DNA of 64,000 bases from Diadophis punctatus similis (GCA_023053685.1 JALIGW010000005.1:19056001-19120000); one strand, 5' to 3'. Shown: positions 44,116 through 56,369, counted from the stretch's first letter. Notes: generated from the sequence alone by a model not told the origin. Made by a program: numbers and translations.

Positions 44116-45237
44116 TCAACACTGCATCTTGTTGTATCTTGATGATGGTTGCATCTTTTTGTAACTTGATAATTTTGTAGTTGTCAGCTCGCCTCCCATC
44201 TGACCCCGATCTTCCATCTCCTTTTCCACACTGTAGACATCTGTCTGGCTCTGCCAATCATTTAAATTTTGTAAATCTGTTTCGGTTTGAAGAGGAAGGG
44301 ATGGCTTTCCCTCCTCCTCCTCTTTTGTTTTCATACATCTTTCCTCTGGAATCTTGGATATATCAGCCTTTAAGACGTTGACATAAAATTCCGTAGCTTT
44401 CTTTGTTGTATTAAGCCGATATCTTTTTCCCAGAAATTTCACTGCAACTCCTGTTGGTGCTTCCCATTTGTAATGTAAATTTAACCTTTTAAATTCATCA
44501 ATCAGAAAGGTATAATCTTTTCTGGCTTTGAGCATTTTAGAGGGAATTTCTTTCCATATCATCAGTTCCTGGCCATTCACCTGCAGGTTATTCTTAAACG
44601 TCGCCTGTATAATCATATTCCGTAAGGCTCTTGTAGTAAAGTATATTACAATATCCCTTGGTAGGTGTTTTTGTTTTGCATACCAGGAGTTGATTCTATA
44701 TATTTTATCAATTTGCCTGGCTAGTTCTTCTTTAGACAGTCCAGACACCTGCTCCAAAGCTTCCACCATCCTTCCTTTCAAATCTTCATATAATCCTTCT
44801 TTCAACCCCCTGACCCTTATGGCAAATTCCATGGATCTGAATTGCGTCATTAACACCTCTGTTTCAAAATTTGCAATGTCATTTTGTATTTTATCTATGT
44901 ATTCTACTGAAGTTGTCAAAACTTGTTTGTTTTCTTCAATGCGGTTTGCCAAAACTTCAATATTTGTTGCTAGACCTTTACATACCTCCAACACATCATT
45001 TCTAATTTGTTGGTCAATATTCTTTAAAGCAGCCTGCATTTTATTATCTATTTCACTAATTTTTTGGTTAAATTCAACAATAAGTTCATCTTTCATAATC
45101 TTTAAGGTACTTATTAAATTTTCAGGTGTTAAAGACTTTGGGGGTGTTAACTCAGTGGTAAGTTGCATTTTAGAAATATAACCAGATGAATAATCCATTC
45201 TTTTATTCAAAACCATCTTTCCAGATTTTGAAGCCAT
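44116..45237 (-). CDS. L1 ORF1p, intact (373 aa)
   Basis: RNA-binding chaperone of L1 ribonucleoprotein particles. The start at 45237 (MASKSGKMVL) is chosen over an upstream in-frame ATG at 45273, because the other L1 in this window also starts MASK. Residues about 45-150 form a predicted coiled coil (KISEIDNKM, NIDQQIRNDV, NRIEENKQVL). An RRM-like domain follows (MEFAIRVRGLKE, QIDKIYRINSW, PRDIVIYFTTRALRNMI), then a C-terminal domain (KEIPSKMLKARKDYTFL, YKWEAPTGVAVKF, KRYRLNTTKKATEFY). No frameshift or stop interrupts it, unlike the ORF1 at 33714. The last 15 or so residues (TTTKLSSYKKMQ...) have no counterpart there and may come from the junction with the 3' UTR. Confidence 0.9.
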   Translation of the reverse strand: MASKSGKMVLNKRMDYSSGYISKMQLTTELTPPKSLTPENLISTLKIMKDELIVEFNQKISEIDNKMQAALKNIDQQIRNDVLEVCKGLATNIEVLANRIEENKQVLTTSVEYIDKIQNDIANFETEVLMTQFRSMEFAIRVRGLKEGLYEDLKGRMVEALEQVSGLSKEELARQIDKIYRINSWYAKQKHLPRDIVIYFTTRALRNMIIQATFKNNLQVNGQELMIWKEIPSKMLKARKDYTFLIDEFKRLNLHYKWEAPTGVAVKFLGKRYRLNTTKKATEFYVNVLKADISKIPEERCMKTKEEEEGKPSLPLQTETDLQNLNDWQSQTDVYSVEKEMEDRGQMGGELTTTKLSSYKKMQPSSRYNKMQC

Positions 45238-46059
45238 TTTAATATTTCCAGTGGTGAACAAAGAAAAAGCCAAGCCTCTAGTAAAAGTTCTTTTAAATTT
45301 CTTTTAAAATTCTTTCAAATTCCAAAGCCAGATAGAATTTTATTTTTAAAAAATTGTCAGTTATTATTTAATCCAAAATCGGGAGACAGAGAGAGTAAAG
45401 CCAACTTTCAAAATCAAAAATTTCCATAAGAAAAAAAGCTGCTAGGGAAACGAAAGTTACTTTCACTTCTCCTCCCACTTTCTCCGATCGCCATGTTGTA
45501 GCCTAATAACTGTTACTTAGTTTCTTCCGAAGTGAAAATCAGCAGTGGAGTTGAAGGAAAAAAAAAATCTGTACTTGCCCTTTAAAATCCTGTCTCTCTC
45601 TGTCTGCTTGTTTAAACAATTAAATAGTTGTAATCCCATTCACGAAGCAGCGGGTGGTCACAGCATCTTGCTCCGCAAAAGCGGAGGTTTCCAAGTCCCC
45701 GGAGCAAGAGACAGGCTGGCTGGGGAGCCCTCACCTTTCGCGCCCCTGGCTGACACTTGGGGCACTAGGGGGGGCTCTACCCCACCTGTCCGGCTCTCAT
45801 CTCTCCCCTTTGCCCGGGGCAGAGACTTTCAAGCCGCCAGACAGCTGTTCTGGCGGCTTTAACGGGGAAAAGGAAAGGCGCTCAACGAGGAGCGTCCGCG
45901 ATGCAGCGATCCGGAACAGGAAGTCTGTAAGTTACTTATCTTGATGAGTGGCTGACAGGCTAAAGAGTAGAATGAAAGAGTGGAGAACTAAAGGAAAATA
46001 CTTTGCTTCTGAGCCACATAGAAGTTGGTTCTTAAGTCATAGAAGCAGCAAAAAAAACT

Positions 46060-46998
46060 TTCTCAATAAGGTTTTCAATCTTTTGTATACTTTGTGGGCT
46101 GCACCTGGCTCAGTTCTATCTTGTCTCCTATTTAAATATCTACATGAAGCCTCTGGATGAGATGATCCAATGGTTTGAGATGAGGTATCATCAATATGCT
46201 GATGATACCAAGCTTTATATCTCCATCCCCAGGGTGCCTGAGTGATGCTGTGTATGTCTTGTTCAAGTGTCTGGAAGTGGTAACAGTCCAGTGCAACAGG
46301 CTTCAATTTGGTCCAAGCAAGACAGAATGGCTTTGAGTATTTGGACCTCCTAACAACAAAGGTTTTTTTACCAGTAGTCCTGAATGGGTTGGCACAGCCC
46401 AAGACAGACTCAGTGTATAATTGGAGAGTTATCTTGGACTCATTGCTCCTAATGGAAGAGAAGCCGGCATCCATGGCCAGGTCTTAGGGTTGTGCACCGG
46501 TTGCAACCATTCCTGAATTGATGGCTTTGTTTGCAGTCACTCATGTCCTTGTGACCTCTTGTCAGGATTACTGCAATGTGATCTACATGAGGCTAATCTT
46601 GTAAAAAATCTTTTGGAAGCTTCAACTAGTGCAGAATGTGGCTGCACATGTAGGAAATAATGTCGAGTTTTTGACACATGTAACTCCATTGCTACATGAG
46701 TCTGTCAGTGTGTTTCAACTGAAGGGGCTGGTTATCACCTCTAAAGCCCTTCATGGCTTGGACCAAGGTTAAGGGACCATTTTCTCTCAATCATTTCTAT
46801 CTATCCAGTAAGTTGTCGGCTTCTTTGTGTCTGGGCTTGGGGCCCCAAATGTGCTAAGGGCCTGTTTCTTGGCTACATTAGCATCCATGGCAATAATTCT
46901 ATTCAGTGACCGTATATATTTATTTTCCATTGTTTAATTGGTTTTAAATTTGTTTTTATGTTTTTCTTATGTATGCTGCAAATAAATAAATAAATAAA
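46060..46998 (+). mobile_element. L2 LINE remnant (reverse transcriptase to 3' tail)
   Basis: Decayed coding sequence with L2-type motifs: APGSVLSCLLFKYLHEAS, HQYADDTKLYISIPRVPE (catalytic YADD near 46195), FGPSKTEWL and later VTSCQDYCNVIYMRLI-like and LEGVQNVAAHV-like remnants. Several stops and frameshifts. Ends in (AAAT)n at 46979-46998. This class probably mobilised the SINEs that share its tail. Confidence 0.8.
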
Positions 46999-48959
46999 TG
47001 CTGCTTGTCTTCTTTACACAACTACAACAATATGTTCGTTGATATGGTTAGACATATGAAGGCTGAACAATAAGACGATAATTAGTTGCCTACTTTCACC
47101 CTTAAAAGTATAATTCTATCTGAGGTTTAATTTGTCTTCTGATTTTGCTTCTTCACTTTTATATATAAAGTTCTGCATATCACTGCAGTGATTACAGTGA
47201 AAGGAATGCAACAGAGGAGAAAATGGAGTGATACATTTGGAATTAAGTTAAATGCCCTTTTGATGATGAATGAGCTGAACAGAAATGTATCTGATCACTT
47301 CACAGAGCTACTTATTTTGCATGGCAAAGGAATCAAGAAGTATATTCAACCAGTGCTGACTATTACAGCAGGAAACTGGCATTGGGATCAATGGGCTGTC
47401 TAGCTTGCAAAGGAAGTAATTCACAAATGGGTAAGTCGAAGTAATAGAATTTAACCATCCTGCCCTAATCAATTATTGTTGCTTTAAAGTCACTTGCTTC
47501 CAATTTTTTATTTAAAGCCAAGCTTTTGAACGGTTCTATCCAACTGATCTGAATTTAGACACTTTTTGATCTCCCTAAATAATCCAACTAATTGTAATGG
47601 ACTTTATGTCCAAGAAATCCTACTCAATTCAGATTTTGGTGGAAGGGAGGGAGGATCTAAACTGTCATACAGAAAGATAATTCTCTGAACAATGAAACTG
47701 GCTATCAGATTAGAGAGTTTAGATTTGGAAATTATTCGACCCAGAAAAGTCCATGGTTATATTGTTCTGTTCAATGTGCAAATTGACTCTTACCTCCAAT
47801 TAATCGCTTGAGATCTTCAAGTGCTCTGGTTTAATTGTGCAGACTGAGCTGAAACATTGCATTCCTCATACAATTACACCACAGCTACCCTTTTTGACTT
47901 TCCCTCTATTCTTCCTGAGACTACAAGAATTGCTATTTGTAGGTTGCCTTTTAATCGCTTAGTTCAAAATGGTAAGATGCAAGCTTCTAAAATGAGAACA
48001 ATGTTCAAAATGTCAAATATGGAATCAAGGATGAGCTTATACTTTTGACAAGGAAAAATACAGCAGCAGCACATGCTCAAATACTACTGTTTTTCAGCTG
48101 ATGTTTCACTAAAAGAATATAATTGACTGCCAAGTGATAATGTGTCATATTTCACAACTCATTTATGCCTACTTATCTATCAAAAATGTGGATGGAAAAC
48201 AGGCACGTTGCCAGTGAGTATGAACTGTAGATATATATCACAGTTTTAACATTTTTATGTATTTAAACTAACTATAGATTTCCCAAGTTCCACTTTTAGA
48301 AATAAAACCAAATACAAAAATATCTGGAGGGAAAATGTTCCAAGTTTCATCTATTCATTTTCCAGATGTTCATCCCAGGAATATAAGAGAAACCTGTGGG
48401 TTTGAAGGGAAATAGGATTTGGATGACATCATTAACTAAAATCTATTAACCTTATTTCTTTTCCTAATGCTTGTTGAATGTATGAATCAAAGAATAATGT
48501 CAGGTTCATTTGCATTAAATTGTTTTTTTTATTCTACATGAATGATGGAATCTGGGAATGTCACCTAAGCAAGGACTAGTGAAGCAGCTGCCTGTAACAT
48601 TAGCAGAGAGGAGGTTTGTTATGGGAAATATGTGAAGAACAGCACAATGGTAGTTAGTTAGTCAATCATAAGCCTGAACATGAGTTCTGCAGGAATGTAG
48701 ATGCAGGAAGGAAGCACGTTGAGATTACCAATCTCACAAGGATGTGGCAGAATGACAGAGAAGAAAAGCATCCAGAGGACATTTCTGATTCTCTGGGTAA
48801 CATGTCTGAAGGAATGTCTACCTGGAAAACAGGTGGAAGATACACAACAATTACAGGAGGGGCCTTACCAGAGCAGATTCCAGGAGAGTGGGAAGTTGAA
48901 ATGTGGCATAGAGACTCAGGGTAACCCTACTGAATTACAGTAGGTGTAAATGGAGGTGG
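46999..48959. other. No feature recognised (2 kb)
   Basis: AT-rich; ORFs under 80 codons without recognisable similarity; no repeat family recognised. Confidence 0.4.
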
Positions 48960-49290
48960 ACAATTATTTTGACAGGTATTTAGGATTCTGCTAGAGTACC
49001 CCACTAGCAATAATATAATGGGCTGTAAGAGTGACCTTGGGGAACAGAGGACAAGTCAAAACCAAGACAATGGTCAGACAAAAGACATTTGAACCCAAGG
49101 AAGAAATGTAATTTGCAAAAAAAATCTCAGATTTGACCCTCCTCAGTTCTCATGAAATAAAGGGAGGGAGGGGAGAGGCACATCCAGGCTTTCAAGATTC
49201 TGTTCCCGTAATTTTATAATAAAAACAATATTAGCATTCATAACTTTGGTTTCCTGGTTGAGGTCTACATCAGAGGGCTGATAAATAAAA
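48960..49290 (+). mobile_element. LTR-like repeat, second copy
   Basis: Homologous to 12051-12525 and uninterrupted at AATGGGCTGTAAG, where the other copy carries the 145 bp palindromic hAT. It ends with TTATAATAAAAACAATATTA and TTTCCTGGTTGAGGTC, then GGGCTGATAA. Confidence 0.5.
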
Positions 49291-49955
<665 letters not shown>

Positions 49956-50247
49956 CTTTCTCAGGATTCGTAACCAGTGTATGTTACCATCAATGTGTGA
50001 AATTAGGCATTTTATAGAATGCCTAGGAAAGCTATAAAATGCCAAAAATGGAATGTCAAACTATGCAAAAGGCTAACCAACAAAGTATAAAATATTCTCA
50101 TTAAAATACTTTCTAGCCTTCCTTGTTGCAACAAATTAATATTTTGCAACAAATTGATGTCTTTCCCTCCCCCCTCTTTTTTTTTTTTTTTTTTTTGGCA
50201 AGAAAGTCCTGTATTTTATTTTGCATTTCTTCTATCATTTTCACCTA

Positions 50248-50623
50248 CAGATAGTCCTCGATTTACAACAATTCATTTAGTGACTGTATAAAGGTACAAG
50301 GCACTGAAAAAAGTGACTAATGACCATTTTTCACATTTACGACCGTTGCAGGATCCCCATGGTCACATGATCAAAATTCAGATGCTTGACAACTTACTCC
50401 TATTTATGACGGTTGCAGTGTCCCGGGGTCATGTGATCCTCTTTTGTGAACTTCTGACAAGCAAAGTCAATGGGGAATCCAGATTCACTTAACAACCGTG
50501 TTACTAACTCAACAACTGCAGCGATTCACTTAACAACTCTGGCAAGAAAACTCCCTTAACAAATGTTTCACTTAGCAACATAAATTTGGGGCTCAATTGT
50601 GGTCGTAACTCGAGGACTACCTG
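50248..50623. mobile_element. Tc1/mariner-type non-autonomous element, TA TSD
   Basis: Starts CAGATAGTCCTCGATTTAC, ends GTAACTCGAGGACTACCTG, flanked by TA (50246-50247, 50624-50625). It aligns to 3581-3978 in the reverse sense (CATGGTCACATGATCA, TTATGACGGTTGCAGTG). No transposase. Confidence 0.87.
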
Positions 50624-50640
50624 TACAACTTTTCAATAAA

Positions 50641-50790
50641 GGGTTAGGGTGCAGGTTAGGGTTAGGGCTAGATATTAGGGTTAGGGTTAGGGCTAGATGT
50701 AGGATTAGGATTAGGGTTATGGTTAGAGTTAGGGTGTGGATTAGAGTTAGGATTAGGGTTAGGGTTACTCTAACCTTAACCCTGACCCTT
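50641..50790. repeat. Interstitial telomeric repeats, head-to-head
   Basis: Degenerate TTAGGG units (GGTTAGGGTTAGGGCTAG and variants such as TTAGGA, TTAGAG) fill 50641-50766. They are followed at 50769-50788 by the complementary CTAACCTTAACCCTGACCC. The tract begins 18 bp after the mariner-like element. Confidence 0.9.
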
Positions 50791-51725
50791 TTCATCACTC
50801 TCTGCCATACTTTGCTTAAATTGTTATTTTGTCATTCTGCATAATGCCTAGGTATTATATATAATGCCTAGTGAAAGTATATAGCATATTAAAATAACAT
50901 AGACATATCATACTTCGCCTAAAAGCATCATACATTCTATAAATTTCCTATATAATGCCAGCTTTTCACACATTGCCAGTAACATATATATTAAAATTAA
51001 AGTCTATAATGTCAGACTTTAAGAATACAATGAGGAAATAATCTTCCATGATAGAAATAGATGACCTCTATTTCACTGAATTACACTGCAGGAATTTGCT
51101 ATTTGTATGACATGCTTTTAGAAAATATTGTTTTGTCTAGACTTGGCATGTACATGTGAATGCATGAGGCATGCATGATGCATGGTAACAACAGATCTGC
51201 AGATATTTACACTTGGCCTACATTTAGAATGATTGAATAAGCATGCATTTCACTTTCTATATAGCTGCATTCTTTTGACATAGCACTATATTGTCAGCCA
51301 CGGAGGTATTAGAAATTAAAATGCCTTGTGTTATTTCTATATCAACTGGATTTATGCCTCCTGCCTGGTTCATTTTTAATTGATCGTAATTCTTTAGACT
51401 CAGCAATGTTGATGAAATCTTACTTCTCCTGAAATCATCATTGTCTGTATATTGATCACATGGAAGTGATTAAATTCTTCTAAGGAACAAGTTAATGTTG
51501 ATTTAAAGATGCAACAATTACAGGATTGTAAAGACAACTGATCAAGCATATATTTACATTTCCTGCCCAAAATTAAATAAAAACACCAGGGGATTTGGAA
51601 ATGTTAGTGGGGAAAGAATGTTTCTGAATGGTTTTTTTGCTAATTGTATATTAGATTAAATTCTAGTCATTGAAGTACTAAAGCCACAGTTCTGGCTAGA
51701 TCCAGATTTAGCCTTATGTAGATGT
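50791..51725. other. No feature recognised
   Basis: AT-rich, with TAATGCC/ATGCCTA motifs repeated around 50840-50960. No named repeat. Confidence 0.45.
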
Positions 51726-51984
51726 ATGTGGTGGGCAGTGGTTAGAATGATTAGAATGCAGTACTGCAGGCTACTTCTGCTGATGGCTGGCTGCCTGCAA
51801 TTTGGCAGTTCGAACCTCACCAGGCTCAAGGTTGATTCAGCCTTTCATCCTTCCAAGGTCAGTCAAATGAGGACCCAGATTGTTGGGGGGCAATATGCTG
51901 ACTCTGTAAACTGCTTAGAGAGGGTTGTAAGGAACTGTGAAGTGGTATGTAAGTCTAAATGATATTGCTATTGCTATTAATATC
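51726..51984 (+). mobile_element. Sauria SINE
   Basis: GTGGGCAGTGGTTAGAATG head, CAGTTCGAACCTCACC B box, CTCAAGGTTGATTCAGCC, GAGGACCCAGATTGTTGGG and the tail GATATTGCTATTGCTATT. The head is slightly decayed. Confidence 0.9.
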
Positions 51985-52153
51985 TGTCCACAAAAATAAA
52001 GTCCACTAATGAAAAAAATTCAGTATGGCTTAGCTTAGGCCTAACACTCAAAAATCCTTTTGTGCTATAGTTTTAATCTACCGCATTTTTACAAAATTTA
52101 GATGAACCCTCTCATAATCACTGTGTCCCCCATTCTTAATATTAAAGTAGAAT

Positions 52154-52532
52154 CAGAGGTGGGTTCCTCCCGGTTCGGACTGGTTCGTCTGAACTGGTAG
52201 CAAACCGCTGGTGACATCACGATGACATCACAAACCGGTTCAGTCACTGCTGGTCCATCAGCACTGCCATCTTTTTTAAAAAAAAAATTCAGATTTTTTT
52301 TATTTGGGGGGGGTTTCCTTTTTTTTTGTTCTGTGCATGTGCAAAAGCCAGGTTTCCGGCACTGCGCATGCATCACCATCTTGTTTTCAAATTTTTTTTT
52401 CTTTTGGATTTTTTTTAATTTTTTGCCACTGTGCATGCGTGCATGCGCAAAGCGTGCATTCGCCCACACGGCGCGCCCATGCGGCGCAGGAGGAAGTGAA
52501 CCGGCAGTGAGGTAAGTTAGAACCCACCCCCA
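52154..52532 (+). mobile_element. hAT element, GGTGGGTTC family, about 355-380 bp type
   Basis: Ends CAGAGGTGGGTTCCTCCCGG and TTAGAACCCACCCCCA. TSDs agtagaat (52146-52153) and agtaggat (52533-52540), one mismatch. It has GCCATCTTTT and CACCATCTTG. Confidence 0.93.
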
Positions 52533-52729
52533 AGTAGGATCAATTTGAAAAAACTGAATCAGTTGATTAAAACTGAAGTTTTGTTGTAATCCTTTGATTT
52601 ATAATAAAAAAGGTCTAGTTTGATTTCCCCCCAAAAAAATTATTTTATTGACCAAAACAAATTAACATATTAATTTAACTAGATTCATTGAGTTGGCATA
52701 TTAGATAACCAAATATTTATCAAACTAAG

Positions 52730-52968
52730 AGCTGAGGTGGCGCAGTGGTTAAATGCAGCACTGCAGGCTACTGCTAGTTCAGTAGTTCAGCTGTTCAAAT
52801 CCCACCGGCTCAAGGTTGACTCAGCCTTCCATCCTTCTGAGGTCGGTAAAATGAGGACCCAGATTGTTGGGGGCAATATGCTGAACTCTGTAAACCGCTT
52901 AGAGAGGGCTGTAAAGCACTATGAAGCGGTATATAAGTCTAAGTGCTATTGCTATTGCTAATACAACA
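52730..52968 (+). mobile_element. Sauria SINE, well preserved
   Basis: AGCTGAGGTGGCGCAGTGGT head, GTTCAAATCCCACC B box, CAAGGTTGACTCAGCCTTCC, TGAGGACCCAGATTGTTGGG, TAAACCGCTTAGAGAGGGCT and the tail GTGCTATTGCTATTGCTA. Best-preserved copy in the window. Confidence 0.95.
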
Positions 52969-53237
52969 GTTTGCACCATATTATTTATGATCCATTATCC
53001 ACAAAATAGAAGGGAAGCATAGTCACCCAAATATATGTGCAAACAAGTGATGATTCACTGAGACCTATGTATACAACTGATGTCTAATTTGGAGATTGTG
53101 CAGACATTTCTTTTTCAATCCATTCCATTCATTTATCAACAATATACATTATAGAATTGCATATCTTGACTCGGGAACCTAACAACCAGGCAATGATGTG
53201 CTATCTGGAAAAGTACTATACTCTTGAAGTTATTCGA

Positions 53238-53466
53238 GGAGCCTAGGTGGCGCAGCGGTTAGAGTGGGGTACTGCAAGCCACTTTAGCTGACTGTGATCC
53301 ACAGGTCAGCGGTTCAAATCTCACTGGCTCAAGGTTGACTCAGCCTTTCATCCTTCCGAGGTAGGTAAAATGAGGACCCAGATTGTTGGGGGCAATGTAA
53401 ATATACATTGCTTACTGGTGTAAACCGCTTAGAGAGTGCTTGCACTGTGAGGCGGTATATAAATGT
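53238..53466 (+). mobile_element. Sauria SINE with variant 3' half and (AAT)n tail
   Basis: GGAGCCTAGGTGGCGCAGCG head and GCGGTTCAAATCTCACTGG. After GGGGGCAATGTAAATATACA it diverges from the other copies. It ends GAGGCGGTATATAAATGTCA and runs into (AAT)n instead of GCTATT. Confidence 0.92.
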
Positions 53467-53603
<137 letters not shown>

Positions 53604-53773
53604 TTCTATCAATTGGTTGCAAAATTCCAAAATTAGTTTGATTGTATGGTATCATAGTTATTGTGGGTGATAGATGGAGATATAAGTCAGTATTTCTGGA
53701 AACTTTCTGTACATATTTTTTTGAGATGGAAGCCCTTTTCTTCAGGCCCAGATGTGTTACATAAAACTAATAA

Positions 53774-54183
53774 TGTCAGGGTTCCAAGTAACACCCCCAA
53801 CGAAAAGTAACTTCAAGGCTTGGATTTCCTCAAAGCTACATTTTATTAGTGATGTTATATTGGCACATCTGGGGAAAACCCAAATCTTAAAGCTTCCAGT
53901 TTTCCACACCCAAAACAAAGTTCAAGTCCCTGTCCCAGCACCCACATGTCCATCACATTGTCCAATCAATGCACCATCCCAACTGAAGATGCCTCTCAGG
54001 CGCACCCCTCCAGGTGCAGGTTAGAGTGACCTTGACCCTCAAAGAAAGGAATGTTATTTTGACTATAGTTCCCCACTCACACAGTCCCCCCCCTAAATTA
54101 TCTCTCTTCTCTCTCAGTTTTCCACAGCACTAAATGTGGCAGGCCTGAAGATCCAAGGCTCAAGATGGTTTCCAGGCCTGACA
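53774..54183 (-). mobile_element. Solo LTR (410 bp), TSD aataa
   Basis: Minus strand starts TGTCAGGCCTGGAAACC and ends GTTACTTGGAACCCTGACA, with AATAAAATG as polyadenylation signal near 53845. Perfect 5 bp TSD aataa (53769-53773, 54184-54188). No internal genes. Superfamily undetermined. Confidence 0.85.
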
Positions 54184-54188
54184 AATAA

Positions 54189-54745
54189 TATATTATGTAC
54201 CATTAATATATTCAGTTATGAGAAAGAAAGAGAGAGAGAGAAGAGAGATAATTTAGGCATTTACAAAAGCATCCTATATTTTTATATAAAGAGCTAAACT
54301 TTATAATTTAAAAGACAAATTCAGTTTTTAGAAATTATTGAAAACAACAATACATAATAAGCAAGTAGAAATTAATGCTTTGTTCATGTAATTGTACTGT
54401 CATTGCTTGCTATGACATATACTACAAAAGTTAGGTAGATGAATGTTTTTTGGTTCTGTGATTGCAAACAGCAACAAAACACACATTTGTTTATTTAAGC
54501 AGCAATTCCTTTCATAACACTAACATACCACTCAGAGCTGCTGAGAACAATAAACATAAAACAAAGTGCCAAATTAGTCTGTAAGTGCTGAAACACCCCT
54601 TTTCTTGCCTTTATCAACTTGGTTTCCATCATATTAGGACACAGAAAAAGATTTCTCTAGGCATGGCAGGATTGCCCTGGAGCACTAAAGATTATTGAAA
54701 CAATTTCAAATATACCTGGAAACAAAGCATTTATCACCGCAATGC
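54189..54745. other. No feature recognised
   Basis: AT-rich; nothing named. Confidence 0.45.
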
Positions 54746-55027
54746 CAGAGGTGGGTTTCTCCTGGTTCGGACCAGTTCTATGGAACTGATAGTAACTTGG
54801 TGGCCTGGGTTGCTGGAACCGGCAGCGACCCAGGCCTGCCACGCCCCCAAGCCAGTTCTCTCGGCGGCGCCATAGGCACCACCATCTTGTTTTTTGCTTC
54901 TGGGCATGCACAGAAGCTTTTTTAAAGTACTGTGCATGAGCATGGCGCGCAACGCACATGTGCCCCCGCACCCTTGCGGTGCCTCCCTGAGCGAACCGAC
55001 AGCAGGAGAAACCAGAACCTACCTCTG
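54746..55027 (+). mobile_element. hAT element, GGTGGGTTC family, about 283 bp type
   Basis: Ends CAGAGGTGGGTTTCTCCTGG and CAGAACCTACCTCTG, with perfect TSDs cgcaatgc (54738-54745, 55028-55035). It contains CACCATCTTG. Its closest relative is the minus-strand copy at 61047-61331. Confidence 0.95.
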
Positions 55028-55120
55028 CGCAATGCCTACAATATGATCCTACAAGTAAACTTGAACCATTGTTCTTAGAGCTGCATTTAGAACCAATTTC
55101 TGTTTCTAAACTCTCCAATG

Positions 55121-55256
55121 CAGTATTTCTCAACCTCAGTAACTTTAGGATGTGTGTGGACTTCAACTCCTAGAATTACCCAGCATGCATGCTTGCCAGG
55201 GAATTCTGGGAGTTGAAGTCCAGATATTTTAAAGTTGCTGAGGTTGAGAAACATTG
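55121..55256. mobile_element. hAT palindromic miniature element (GTATTTCTCAACC type)
   Basis: Ends CAGTATTTCTCAACCTCAG and CTGAGGTTGAGAAACATTG. TSDs ctccaatg and ctctaatg, one mismatch. The interior is a palindrome of TGGACTTCAACTCCTAGAAT, as in the elements at 12102 and 38623. Confidence 0.92.
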
Positions 55257-55359
55257 CTCTAATGACTAAAAAGTATAACAGAATAATAGAATAACAGAGT
55301 TGGAAGGGACCTTGAAGGTCTTCTAGTCCAACTTCTTGCTCAAGCAGTAAACCCTATAC

Positions 55360-55728
55360 CCATGTTGGCGAATCTATGGCACACATGCCAAAGGTGGCAT
55401 GCATAGCCCTCTCTGTAGGCACATGTGCTGCCGGCTAGCCGATCTTTGTGTGTGCTGGAGTTCCGGAAACCGGAAGACCATCTGGCCGGCGCGCATGTGC
55501 ACTGGCCAGCTGGTCTTCGGGTTTCTGGGGCTCCGGCATATGTGAAGACCAGCTGGCCGGCACACACATGCATGCCTGGGAAACCCAAAGACCAGGTGGC
55601 TGGCACACACATGCGTACCGCCCAGCAGGTCTTTGAGTTTCCAGGGCTGCTGCATGTACAGTTTCCAGGTCTGCGGTGTGTGCACATTCCGGTTTGGGAC
55701 TCGGTGCTGAAAAGGTTCACCATCACTG
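55360..55728 (+). mobile_element. hAT element, GTGATGGCGAACC family (369 bp)
   Basis: Ends CCATGTTGGCGAATCTATGG and AAAGGTTCACCATCACTG. TSDs ccctatac (55352-55359) and ccttatac (55729-55736). On the CR1 strand the target is gtataggg, the same octamer as at 28389 and 33022. Confidence 0.93.
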
Positions 55729-55965
55729 CCTTATACTATTTTAGACAAATGGTTGTCCATTCTCTTCTAAAAAACTGCCAGTATTGGAGCAATCACAACT
55801 TCTGGAGGGAAGTCATTCCACTGATTAATTGTTCTGTCAAGAAATTTTGTCCTTAATTCTGGGTGGGTTTTCTCCTTGATTAGTTTCCATCTATTGCTTC
55901 TTGCCCTGCCTTCAGGTGCTTTGGAGAAAAGCTTGACTCCCTCTTCTTTGTGGCAGCCCCTTAGA

Positions 55966-56369
55966 TGTTGTTGTTGTTGTTAGTTGCAAAGTCATATCCG
56001 ACCCATCGCGACCCCATGGACAACGTTCCTCCAGGCCTTCCTGTCCTCTATCATCCTCTGGAGTCCATTTAAGCTCATGCCTACTGCTTCAGTGACTCCA
56101 TCCAGCCACCTCATTCTCTGTCATCCCTTTCTTCTTTTGCCCTCAATCTTTCCCAGCATTGGGCTCTTCTCCAGTGAGTCCTTCCTTCTCATTAGGTGGC
56201 CAAAGTATTTGAGTTTCATCTTCAGGATCTGGCCTTCTAAAGAGCAGTCAGGGTTGATCTCCTCTAAGACTGACCAGTTTGATTGTCTTGCAGTCCAAGG
56301 AACTCACAGGAGTCTTCTCCAGCACCATAGTTCAAAGGTCTCAATTCTTTGGTGCTCAGCCTTTCTTAT
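55966..56369 (-). mobile_element. BovB (RTE) LINE 3' part
   Basis: Minus strand matches 9155-9456 and 9777-9892: GGTGGCTGGATGGAGTCACT, TCTTAGAGGAGATCAACCC, TTTGAACTATGGTGCTGGAG, ending GACTTTGCAACTAACAACAA. 5' truncated at 56369. There is no hAT insert at the position occupied in the 9 kb copy, so this is an empty-site reference for it. Confidence 0.93.

Larger units (their letters stand above)
43285..45923 (-). mobile_element. L1 element with intact ORF1 and no ORF2 (half-L1-like)
   Basis: Flanked by TSDs tctgtaagttacttatctt (43266-43284, 45924-45942). The minus strand reads 5' UTR (45923-45238; start CTTCCTGTTCCGGATCGC, with CAGCTGTCTGGCGGCTT shared with the L1 at 33072), ORF1 (45237-44116), a pyrimidine-rich and AT-rich 3' UTR, AATAAAACTTTTTGG and poly(A) at about 43303-43285. 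ORF2 (about 3.7 kb) is wholly absent. This resembles HAL1 elements known from mammals. A later internal deletion is the alternative. Confidence 0.88.

Noticed and set aside
47188..47403. 71-codon ORF as a small gene
   Set aside because: No homology, start context or splice signals that I can recognise; its length is expected by chance.
50568..50844. ORFs made of Val-Arg-Val and Leu-Thr-Leu repeats
   Set aside because: Translations of interstitial TTAGGG repeats.
52730..52968. tRNA gene suggested by A and B boxes
   Set aside because: The head belongs to a Sauria SINE. There is no cloverleaf with acceptor stem and the copies are multiple.
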